A stretch of 5,004 nt of DNA, from NCBI GenBank assembly GCA_023136785.1, contig JAGLQP010000181.1, forward strand, positions 1 to 5,004, given 5' to 3'. The notes beneath the pieces are model-generated. The model ran no database searches, was not told the DNA's origin, and saw nothing but the letters and a program-made list of their open reading frames with translations. This document shows, one piece after another, positions 1 through 5,004 of the stretch (position 1 is its first letter; the number at the start of each line of letters is the position of its first letter). The DNA is from Spirochaetales bacterium. Lineage in GTDB: Bacteria > Spirochaetota > Spirochaetia > SZUA-6 > DRHE01. A program made the position numbers and the translations under genes.

Positions 1-1
1 A

Positions 2-613
2 GACTCCCTTGCCCTCAGTCTTGCTCTGGCGAAACGAAAGAGTTGGGTGCTGATAGATTACGAGCTCCACGGTTTGTTCATCGACTGGCGGGAGTATCCG
101 GCGGGCGAGCAGAATCGAAAGCGTTTGCTCGAGTTTATGGAGAGCCTGGAGATCCCCTGCCGAATCGTCGAAGCGAGCATATTCCCGACGTCCTATGATA
201 AGAGGTTTAACTGCTATATCTGCTCGCGGAACCGCAAACGGATTCTCTTTCGGGAAGCCAAGAGATTGGGAATATCAAAAATCGCCGTCGGTCATCACTT
301 GGACGACGTTATCGAAACTACGCTGATGAACCTGTTCTTTAAAGGCGAGTTCGCCACGATGCTGCCGGTTCAAGATTTCTTCGATGGAAAGTTCAAGATC
401 ATCCGGCCGATGTGCGAGGTCGAGGAAAGAGAGGTGATTCGCCTGATGAAGGTGTATCCTCTGCCCGTGTTCAGCATAAACTGTCCCCGCAAACCGGATA
501 GCCAGAGGGAGTTTTTCAAAGATCTGATCAAACAGGTCAAACGGGTCAACAAGCACGTTAAAGACAATCTGTACAATGCTCCGTGGCGGATCAATAAGGA
601 CTATCTGCCTTGA
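2..613 (+). CDS. TtcA-like PP-loop ATPase, tRNA thiolation family (5' partial)
   Basis: This is the C-terminal part of a PP-loop ATP pyrophosphatase resembling TtcA, which thiolates cytidine 32 of tRNA in the cytoplasm using ATP and an iron-sulfur cluster. The reading frame is open to the left edge. Its first codons read Asp-Ser-Leu-Ala-Leu-Ser, the end of the family's SGGKDS ATP-binding loop, so the true start lies upstream; the GTG at 47 is internal. A CYIC motif (201-230 region) gives the CxxC cysteine pair of TtcA. It is followed by the family signature ILFREAKRLG...KIAVGHHLDD, an IIRP motif, and a third cysteine in INCPRK followed by a downstream QR. In E. coli TtcA three cysteines at equivalent places hold a [4Fe-4S] cluster. 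The protein ends in a basic tail. The next gene follows after 44 bp on the same strand. The exact tRNA target is inferred; other TtcA-like subgroups have unassigned substrates. Confidence 0.88.
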   Translation, partial: DSLALSLALAKRKSWVLIDYELHGLFIDWREYPAGEQNRKRLLEFMESLEIPCRIVEASIFPTSYDKRFNCYICSRNRKRILFREAKRLGISKIAVGHHLDDVIETTLMNLFFKGEFATMLPVQDFFDGKFKIIRPMCEVEEREVIRLMKVYPLPVFSINCPRKPDSQREFFKDLIKQVKRVNKHVKDNLYNAPWRINKDYLP

Positions 614-657
614 GGCCGGTTGAACCGCAGTGGGTTGTTGGACTAAAGTAGAGCCGA

Positions 658-1392
658 ATGAGAATCGCCATTCTCAGCGACGTACATGCAAACAGGGAAG
701 CTTTATGGGAAGTAGAGCGGGCTCTCCAGGATTTGGCGGTCGACTCCATACTGTACCTCGGAGACGCGGTGGGATATAATGCCGATCCTGATCATTGTGT
801 TCGCCGGCTGGCGGAGCTGACGGATCTGGCTGTACGGGGTAACCACGACAAAACGGTGGCCAATCCCAAAGATCTCAGTTGGTTCAACGAGGTGGCCAGG
901 GCTGCGATCCTTTGGACTCGGGACGCACTGAGCACGCAGAGCCTCGAGATCCTCGATTCCTTTCCGGAGGGACCTCGGGTCGTCCTGGATCGCTATCTCC
1001 TCTGCCATGGATCTCCGATGGATGAAGATCTGTATATCATGAGGCGGGCCGACGTGGATCGCAGTTTCAACTATGTGAGGGACAACACCGAAGGCATCAA
1101 GATCTGTTTTTTTGGTCACACCCACGTTCCGTTGATCATCGAGGAGGACGGCCGGACCTTAACTCCCCCCGAGCGCTTTTCCCTGGATCCACAGCGCCGC
1201 TACCTGATCAATCCGGGTTCTGTTGGCCAGCCCAGGGATAGAGTTCCCCTGGCTTCCTTCGGTGTGATCGATGAGGAGGCAATGGTATACTACCATTATA
1301 GAGTCCCATTTCCCATTAAAACGGCTCAGGCTAAAATTATTGCTGCCGGATTGCCCCGGATGCTGGCAGATCGGCTGGCCGCGGGCTGGTGA
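658..1392 (+). CDS. YfcE/MJ0936-type metallophosphoesterase
   Basis: A complete 244-residue calcineurin-like phosphoesterase of the compact Metallophos_2 type, expected to hydrolyse phosphoesters or phosphodiesters with two metal ions in the cytoplasm; the physiological substrate is unknown. All metal-binding motifs are visible in order: DVHAN with Asp8 and His10, GD with Asp36, GNHD at 61-64, CHGSP with His117, and GHTH at 153-156. The segment LINPGSVGQPRD near residue 183 is typical of the family's C-terminal part. No signal peptide or membrane segment is present. The ATG at 658 is chosen because the protein then opens directly with the first beta-strand and DxH motif, as in relatives; the ribosome binding site is weak (AGTAGAG region). 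It lies 44 bp after the TtcA-like gene and 22 bp before the next gene, suggesting one operon. Family assignment is firm; the cellular role is not. Confidence 0.93.
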   Translation: MRIAILSDVHANREALWEVERALQDLAVDSILYLGDAVGYNADPDHCVRRLAELTDLAVRGNHDKTVANPKDLSWFNEVARAAILWTRDALSTQSLEILDSFPEGPRVVLDRYLLCHGSPMDEDLYIMRRADVDRSFNYVRDNTEGIKICFFGHTHVPLIIEEDGRTLTPPERFSLDPQRRYLINPGSVGQPRDRVPLASFGVIDEEAMVYYHYRVPFPIKTAQAKIIAAGLPRMLADRLAAGW

Positions 1393-1397
1393 ACAGT

Positions 1398-1403
1398 AAG
1401 GAG
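1398..1403 (+). promoter_or_regulatory. Ribosome binding site AAGGAG
   Basis: AAGGAG sits just after the stop of the phosphoesterase gene. It is 11 bases before a GTG at 1415 and 17 bases before an ATG at 1421. The spacing favours the GTG, but a second purine patch, AAAGG at 1411-1415, would suit the ATG, so the start of the next gene is uncertain by two codons. Confidence 0.6.
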
Positions 1404-1414
1404 AAGAAGCAAAG

Positions 1415-1858
1415 GTGTCTATGAAGAACTCAAAGGTGATGGAAGAGCGAATCCGCAGAGTCAGAGTCCTCTTCAAAGAATTGGGCTACAAGTTGCACCA
1501 GACAGAGCATTCGGAAGAAACCTATTCAGCGGGCTTTGAAAACGGGGAAGGAATGCAGGGCGGGTTTTTCATCGACAGAACCAGTCGGTTCGTTGAAATC
1601 GCCTATACGTTTTCTTTCTCCCCCTCCATGGCGGAGTACGTGAGGACCCGCCTGGAAGAGATGCTGAAGATAAGCTACGAGTTCGGCTGCTACATCAACC
1701 TGCAATCGACGGACGAGGAGATCGCCTTTTCTCTATTTACCAAGCTGTACTATACGGGATTGAACTACCTTGCCCTGAAGGATAGCCTCCGGGAGTTCGC
1801 TCTCTGCATCCTTGCACTAACGGATCTGTTGGAAATCAGCGGTCAGGAGCGTTCCTGA
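1415..1858 (+). CDS. Hypothetical protein, 147 residues, possibly YbjN-like
   Basis: I do not recognise this gene with confidence. It encodes a soluble protein with no signal peptide or membrane segment. The first third is charged and helical (ERIRRVRVLFKELGY). A strand-like part follows (residues 36-66, with GGFFID and RFVEIAYTFSF), then a helix at 72-88, another strand pair with GCYINL at 91-96, and a hydrophobic helical end with LYYTGLNYLALKDSLREFAL. This alternation, with a bulky C-terminal helix, recalls the YbjN and type III secretion chaperone-like fold, but that is impression only. The start is GTG 1415 or ATG 1421, giving 147 or 145 residues. It is the last gene of the plus-strand cluster and its stop lies inside a terminator-like hairpin. 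Base composition resembles the neighbours. Confidence 0.75.
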   Translation: MSMKNSKVMEERIRRVRVLFKELGYKLHQTEHSEETYSAGFENGEGMQGGFFIDRTSRFVEIAYTFSFSPSMAEYVRTRLEEMLKISYEFGCYINLQSTDEEIAFSLFTKLYYTGLNYLALKDSLREFALCILALTDLLEISGQERS

Positions 1859-1867
1859 CCCGCTTTT
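1838..1867 (+). terminator. Rho-independent terminator at a convergent junction
   Basis: GGTCAGGA at 1841-1848 pairs perfectly with TCCTGACC at 1853-1860 around the loop GCGT. AGC at 1838-1840 can extend the stem with GCT at 1862-1864 across one bulged C. A TTTT run follows, and another lies at 1872-1875. The stop codon TGA (1856-1858) of the plus-strand gene lies in the right arm. The minus-strand gene ends at 1875, so the hairpin may also slow transcripts from that side, although no T-run follows in that direction. Confidence 0.65.
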
Positions 1868-1874
1868 CAGGTTT

Positions 1875-2162
1875 TCAGTAAATTTCAGAGAAAATACTGG
1901 TGTCTCGAATCCTTCCCGGAGCGAAGTTTTCAGCAAACTGCAGGGCTTTGTGCAGTACAGATTCGCCGTACTGTTTGGAGTTCGAGACTACAGCTGCGCC
2001 AATCTCAGCGAAACGCCAGGAATCCTGAAGAGCGACTTCCGCTACGGAAATTTTAAATTTATTTTGAAGCCTGTGCTTAACCGATTGAACGATTTGGCGC
2101 TTTTCTTTGATCGAGGCAATATCCGGTAGGTCGAGGACGAAGTGCAATACAGAGATGACCAC
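1875..2162 (-). CDS. DUF503 (YlxP-family) protein
   Basis: A complete 95-residue member of the DUF503 family, whose Bacillus representative YlxP is encoded with translation factors and is thought to be linked to ribosomes; its biochemical role is not settled. The family pattern is visible throughout: an N-terminal strand MVISVLHFVLDLP, then SIKEKRQIVQSVKHRL at 17-32, FKISVAEVALQDSW at 36-49, and the strand IGAAVVSN at 54-61. The length matches the usual 90-100 residues. Translation starts at GTG, three bases after the stop of the membrane-protein gene, with a strong GAGGAGGAG site inside that gene's last codons, so expression is probably coupled. It is last in the minus-strand operon and converges on the 147-residue protein gene. 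Finding it next to a voltage-sensor protein instead of infB, rbfA or truB is unusual relative to Firmicutes. Confidence 0.9.
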   Translation of the reverse strand: MVISVLHFVLDLPDIASIKEKRQIVQSVKHRLQNKFKISVAEVALQDSWRFAEIGAAVVSNSKQYGESVLHKALQFAENFAPGRIRDTSIFSEIY

Positions 2163-2165
2163 AAA

Positions 2166-3347
2166 TCAGCTCTCCTCCTCTTCGGGAAATAGGTGTGATA
2201 CATCCGCCGTATCCAACTCTATCAGGCTCTGTCCCTCCTTGCTCTGTGTCCGGTCCTTCAAGGGCAGGTATTTCTCATTATACAGTGACGCCATTTGAAA
2301 TACGTCATCCGTTTCATATTTCTGCGGAATCTTCACTTCCAGGTTGTAGTTCGTCTCCTCTAGACCCCTGCGCATCACGTGGATGGGATCACTGATAGTG
2401 AGGGCAAAGTGGGGGCTGTAGATCAACAGGTAGGCCAGTACAACGAGGACCACAATCACAAAAAACAGAATGCTTTCCCGGGAGAGCTGACTGACGTAGG
2501 GGCGCTGATCGAAGAAAAACTCCAAATCATCCTTCCGCAGGTAGGTGTAATCACCGGGAGCGAAGAACTCCTGGTAGTAGGAGTCGGAGTAGCGGGAGTA
2601 TAGAGCCTGACCCCGGTACTTCACTATCAGAAGACTAGGGCAGGTCTCCCGAAGAGTTTCCAGGGCGAATACGAAATCCGCCGGATCGTCTTTGTTTTCA
2701 TCCAGATGATCGGCTACGGCTTCCTGCTGTTCTGCAAAAGCGGTGTCCAATCCGTCCAATTGCAGGCTCGAGGAGAACACTGTAAAGAACAGCAGGGATA
2801 GTACCAAAACCGTGACGCTGATCGCAGTAATCGAGGCTATGTGCCTCTGAGCCATGGGGGAAGAAACGTTCTTGATTCTGCGGAAGATCTTGACGATACG
2901 AAGGAAACGCAGGATTCGGGCGATCCGAATCGCCTTGATCACCTTGAGCAGATTCAAGATCCCCCCCAATCCGACTGCGATGCCCTGACCGGTGAGCAGA
3001 GTCAGGGCAAGAGGCCCCGAGTTGAACATCAGCAGGGGAACCGAGGCTAGAAAATCGATCCAGCCACGTTCCACAGAAAGGTAGCGGCCGACTTTACCCA
3101 CCATGATCGCGTAGTACAGCCTGGTCAGAAACTCAATCGTGAAGAACAGATCGAAGAAAAATCCTGCCAGAAGGATCTTGTTCCGGATCTCTACATTCCA
3201 TCCTGAAAGCACAGCGAAATCTTCCAAGAAGGTTTGTACGAGGACAAACAAAATCGCCGCGATGACCAGGGATTCGAGAAATGATGTGACGTCGCCCCTG
3301 GAGCTTCGCGTTCCCGTCACTCTGTCTGGATGTTTCGCGTCATTCAT
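2166..3347 (-). CDS. Voltage-sensor domain / HAMP membrane protein
   Basis: A 393-residue inner-membrane protein joining an ion-channel-type voltage sensor to a signalling module. S1 is about 24-45. S2 is 57-79, with Asp66, Glu72 and Arg76 in the FFxxExxxR pattern. S3 is 95-108, with WIDFLAS containing Asp98. S4 is 131-157, with Lys135, Lys138, Arg141, Arg144, Arg147, Arg150, Lys153 and Arg156 every third residue. Instead of S5-pore-S6, a membrane helix (171-193) leads to a roughly 97-residue extracytoplasmic region without a selectivity-filter motif, then a second helix (291-310). A HAMP-like segment follows at about 311-366 (ISDPIHVM and DDVFQMASLYNEKY), then a short acidic tail. There is no kinase, cyclase or chemoreceptor output. 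The ATG at 3347 is preferred because TAAGG lies 8 bases upstream; an ATG at 3395 would overlap the previous gene by 38 bases and has no such site. Automated annotation would probably say ion transporter. The voltage-sensor call is strong and the HAMP call moderate. Confidence 0.87.
   Translation of the reverse strand: MNDAKHPDRVTGTRSSRGDVTSFLESLVIAAILFVLVQTFLEDFAVLSGWNVEIRNKILLAGFFFDLFFTIEFLTRLYYAIMVGKVGRYLSVERGWIDFLASVPLLMFNSGPLALTLLTGQGIAVGLGGILNLLKVIKAIRIARILRFLRIVKIFRRIKNVSSPMAQRHIASITAISVTVLVLSLLFFTVFSSSLQLDGLDTAFAEQQEAVADHLDENKDDPADFVFALETLRETCPSLLIVKYRGQALYSRYSDSYYQEFFAPGDYTYLRKDDLEFFFDQRPYVSQLSRESILFFVIVVLVVLAYLLIYSPHFALTISDPIHVMRRGLEETNYNLEVKIPQKYETDDVFQMASLYNEKYLPLKDRTQSKEGQSLIELDTADVSHLFPEEEES
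2172..2180 (-). promoter_or_regulatory. Shine-Dalgarno site inside the upstream gene's Glu tail
   Basis: Three GAG codons encoding the terminal Glu residues of the membrane protein also form GAGGAGGAG. Its last GGAG lies 9 bases before the GTG start of the DUF503 gene. It fixes that start and supports translational coupling across a 3-base gap. Confidence 0.75.
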
Positions 3348-3355
3348 AGTAGTAG

Positions 3356-3360
3356 CCTTA
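3356..3360 (-). promoter_or_regulatory. Ribosome binding site TAAGG overlapping a stop codon
   Basis: The TAA stop of the 309-residue gene together with the next two bases forms TAAGG, 8 bases before the ATG at 3347. This decides the start of the voltage-sensor gene and suggests that ribosomes ending the upstream gene re-initiate here. Confidence 0.6.
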
Positions 3361-4287
3361 CCATTCGCTCTCCGAAGCGATCTTATAGAACTCATCGAGC
3401 ATCTTTATGTCAAAACCGTAGTACTTGTAGTTCCGCCGGGTAATGCTGAACCAGCTTCGATCCGGCGTGTTGGCCCCTCGATCCACCCGAGCGATCGGTT
3501 TGTAGTTCTTTGCCCGGGATGAAAAAATAGCGGCGATTCGGGCAGTGGCGTCGATCTGTGTATCTTCCTGAAAGGACACGTTGCTGAACAATCCGCTGCG
3601 AATAAGCACCGGAGGCAGGATCTTAAGCTGTCCCTTCATGCTGTGCAATACAGTTTGGGCGAATTGGGCTTGGACCAGAGCGGACTCGATGCCCTCACCC
3701 GTACCTCCCCGGCCTACGGTGAACAGCTGCACGCTGGGCCGTAAAAGGAGGGTGACGTGCACCAAATGCTCGATGTTTTCGATCTCCAGGCGGAGACGCT
3801 GAACCTTGGTCAGCTCGAAGTGTACGTATTTGCGGGCATCGAAGCACTTCTTTAAATAGCGGCCGATAAAACCGCCAAGAATCGCGGTCAGTGGACTGGA
3901 AAGGGCCTTGCGGGCTTCCGGTTTCTGCAGCAGCCGCTGAATGAACTTCAGCAACTCGTCCCGGCATTTCTCTTCGGGAATACGATGGGGTTGTATTTCA
4001 GCGACAAAGGAAAATGATATCTTCCGCCGGATCAGATCCTCTATCTGAGGACCCAGCGCCTTGTCTGTTTCCTGCATCAAGGCGGTGTTGAGCAGTTGTA
4101 GGATCTCGTTCCAGCTCTTGCCCGGGAAGAACTGAGGGGAGGAGAGGGTCGGGACCAGGCTCTGGGCATTGGTTTTCAAGAACTGGAGGATCTGTTCCTC
4201 TTTCTGCAGCGCGTTCAGATTATTTAGAGCCGGATTGGCCAGCAGGTGATTGATGAAGACTGTCGCCCGGGCCAGGTTAGGGTCCAT
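3358..4287 (-). CDS. Conserved-looking hypothetical protein, 309 residues
   Basis: I do not recognise the family. The protein appears cytoplasmic, with no signal peptide or clear membrane span. Residues 1-85 are mainly helical and rich in Leu, Asn and Gln (LLANPALNNLNALQKEEQIL, then KSWNEILQLLNTAL). A basic helical section at 105-170 contains FIQRLLQKPEARKAL and IGRYLKKCFDARKYVHFEL. Residues 172-195 look like beta strands (VHVTLLLRPSVQLFTVGRGG) and are followed by a Gly-rich turn, GRGGTGEG at 192-199. The end is rich in Arg, Tyr and Trp (WFSITRRNYKYYGF). The ATG at 4287 is the only reasonable start, with a weak GAGA site. It is the first gene of the minus-strand operon, 10 bp before the voltage-sensor gene, and diverges from the exported-protein gene. 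Being co-transcribed, it may be a cytoplasmic partner of the HAMP protein, but nothing in the sequence proves this. Confidence 0.82.
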   Translation of the reverse strand: MDPNLARATVFINHLLANPALNNLNALQKEEQILQFLKTNAQSLVPTLSSPQFFPGKSWNEILQLLNTALMQETDKALGPQIEDLIRRKISFSFVAEIQPHRIPEEKCRDELLKFIQRLLQKPEARKALSSPLTAILGGFIGRYLKKCFDARKYVHFELTKVQRLRLEIENIEHLVHVTLLLRPSVQLFTVGRGGTGEGIESALVQAQFAQTVLHSMKGQLKILPPVLIRSGLFSNVSFQEDTQIDATARIAAIFSSRAKNYKPIARVDRGANTPDRSWFSITRRNYKYYGFDIKMLDEFYKIASESEW

Positions 4288-4346
4288 CGTTACTATTCTC
4301 GGTTACGCCCTCTATTCTTTCCCAATGTTTTTTTTACCTTGCGATT
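4288..4346. promoter_or_regulatory. Divergent intergenic region, presumed promoters
   Basis: These 59 bases separate two divergent genes and must hold, or adjoin, promoters for both. CTATTCT occurs at 4293-4299 and 4312-4318, and again at 4372-4378 inside the plus-strand gene. The second copy contains TATTCT, which could act as a weak -10 for the plus strand with TTACTA at 4290-4295 as a poor -35. A run of eight T lies at 4328-4335. No convincing consensus promoter is visible on either strand. Confidence 0.35.
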
Positions 4347-5004
4347 GTGATACGTTTATGGGCGGTGAGGACTATTCTCTTATCCTGCTTGCTTTTAGCT
4401 CTTCTCTTGTCCACTAACTATACACTGAATGCGCAGGATGAGATAAGCTCCGATTCGCAAGACGGTTCCGAGCCGGAAGTGGCCACTGATGCAGAACTTC
4501 ACCCCGATCCGGGCGGCGGCCCCGGGGCCGCCGCGCCGGAGGCATTGTTCGAATTACACATCGGCGATGCCGAGGTGGATTTTTTTCTGGAAGGGACCTG
4601 GCGGGCATCCATCTTCGGCTCCTTCGGCATTCTGATCGGTCCGGAGGGGGAGCTGGTTTCATCACCCTTTCCGGGCCTCGGTACAGACCGGGTTTTTCAG
4701 CAGATTCCCGACCTGACTTTCTCCGTCTGGCTGCTCAACCGCTTCTTCATAGAAGCTTCTGTCATCGGTGATTTCCTCGCGGAGGACTACACTTATTTCG
4801 ATCAGAACTACATCCTGATGGGATATATGGGAGCGGAGGGTGAGTTTCTCAAGCGCATTCTCATCGGCAGCAGGGATATCAGCATCGATCCCTTCCCCTT
4901 CATTGACGTACCCGAATCTGGTCTCTCCTCCCTCGGAGCCGAGGCTGTTCTCGGTACCGGGATGAGCGAACATCAGCTGCTGCTGCGCTACGACAACAAC
5001 GAGC
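4347..5004 (+). CDS. Exported, strand-rich surface or outer-membrane protein (3' partial)
   Basis: An open frame of 219 codons runs off the right edge without a stop. From GTG 4347 the protein begins MIRLWAVR, then a Leu-rich hydrophobic core (ILLSCLLLALLL) and TLNAQ, a plausible signal peptidase I site near residue 29; a GTG at 4365 is an alternative start. Neither has a clear ribosome binding site. Residues 31-67 form an acidic, then Gly/Pro/Ala-rich linker (DEISSDSQDGSEPE; PDPGGGPGAAAP). From about 68 the chain alternates hydrophobic and polar residues with many aromatics (WRASIFGSFGILIG; FSVWLLNRFFIEASVIGDF), as in beta-barrel or secreted proteins. The part NYILMGYMGAEGEFLKRILIG, followed by a GLSSLG segment, faintly recalls SprA-like outer-membrane proteins; this is memory only. 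The wobble positions and the unbroken frame support a real gene. The rest of the gene, and thus its size, is unseen. Confidence 0.8.
   Translation, partial: MIRLWAVRTILLSCLLLALLLSTNYTLNAQDEISSDSQDGSEPEVATDAELHPDPGGGPGAAAPEALFELHIGDAEVDFFLEGTWRASIFGSFGILIGPEGELVSSPFPGLGTDRVFQQIPDLTFSVWLLNRFFIEASVIGDFLAEDYTYFDQNYILMGYMGAEGEFLKRILIGSRDISIDPFPFIDVPESGLSSLGAEAVLGTGMSEHQLLLRYDNNE
4513..4534. repeat. 22-bp perfect G/C-only palindrome
   Basis: The two 11-base halves (left half GCGGCGGCCCC) are exact reverse complements meeting between 4523 and 4524. The site lies inside the exported-protein gene and encodes part of its Gly-Gly-Pro-Gly-Ala-Ala linker. In mRNA it would fold into a very stable hairpin. 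Confidence 0.85.

Noticed and set aside
47..49. GTG at 47 as the start of the TtcA-like gene
   Set aside because: The frame stays open to the window edge and encodes the end of the ATP-binding PP-loop upstream of this codon.
617..627. Palindrome CGGTTGAACCG between the first two genes
   Set aside because: It has only five base pairs and one central base, so it makes no RNA hairpin and could easily occur by chance.
2379..3050. Plus-strand open frames opposite the voltage-sensor gene
   Set aside because: They are short, have no recognisable protein features, and lie antisense to a gene with clear domain structure.
2166..3347. Ordinary potassium or sodium channel
   Set aside because: No pore helix or selectivity-filter motif lies between the two helices after S4, and the loop of about 97 residues is too long and polar for a pore loop.
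3393..3395. ATG at 3395 as the start of the voltage-sensor gene
   Set aside because: It overlaps the previous gene by 38 bases and has no ribosome binding site, while the ATG at 3347 has TAAGG at good spacing.
3695..3967. Alternative minus-strand frame inside the 309-residue gene
   Set aside because: The translation is rich in Arg, Ala and Pro, as expected for an out-of-frame shadow, and it has no ribosome binding site or family motif.
4358..4360. ATG at 4358 as the start of the exported protein
   Set aside because: It is in another frame and reaches a TAA after about 20 codons.
4386..4388. Lipobox cysteine in the signal peptide (LLSC)
   Set aside because: The cysteine lies inside the hydrophobic core and is followed by Leu-Leu-Leu, unlike a lipoprotein cleavage site; a later TLNAQ site fits better.

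Overview
The window is a chromosomal segment of moderate G+C content (no computation was run), densely packed with genes and without transposases, RNA genes or CRISPR arrays. The organism cannot be fixed from sequence alone. A didermal bacterium is likely, because the gene at the right edge encodes an exported protein rich in beta-strand-like segments. The overall gene style (spirochaete-like hypothetical proteins, a TtcA-like PP-loop enzyme, a long secreted protein of outer-membrane type) makes a spirochaete my best guess, but this is impression and not proof.

Left block, plus strand (1-1858): the 3' part of a TtcA-like PP-loop tRNA thiolation enzyme whose start lies outside the window; a complete YfcE/MJ0936-type metallophosphoesterase with all metal-binding motifs; and an unrecognised 147-residue cytoplasmic protein. 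The three genes are closely spaced and probably co-transcribed. A hairpin followed by a short T-run overlaps the last stop codon and probably ends this unit.

Central block, minus strand (4287 down to 1875): an apparent three-gene operon. It starts with an unrecognised 309-residue cytoplasmic protein, continues after 10 bp with a membrane protein, and ends after 3 bp with a small DUF503/YlxP-family protein. The membrane protein is the highlight. Its first half is a voltage-sensor domain (S1-S4) whose S4 carries eight Lys/Arg at strict three-residue spacing. No pore follows. Instead there is a transmembrane helix, a roughly 97-residue extracytoplasmic domain, a second transmembrane helix and a HAMP-like signalling domain. 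This reads as a membrane-potential sensor wired to a signal-transduction relay, not as an ion channel.

Right block, plus strand (4347-5004): divergent from the operon across about 59 bp, a protein with a signal peptide begins and runs off the window. It has an acidic, Gly/Pro/Ala-rich linker, encoded partly by a 22-bp all-G/C perfect palindrome, and then a strand-rich domain. It may be an outer-membrane or surface protein.
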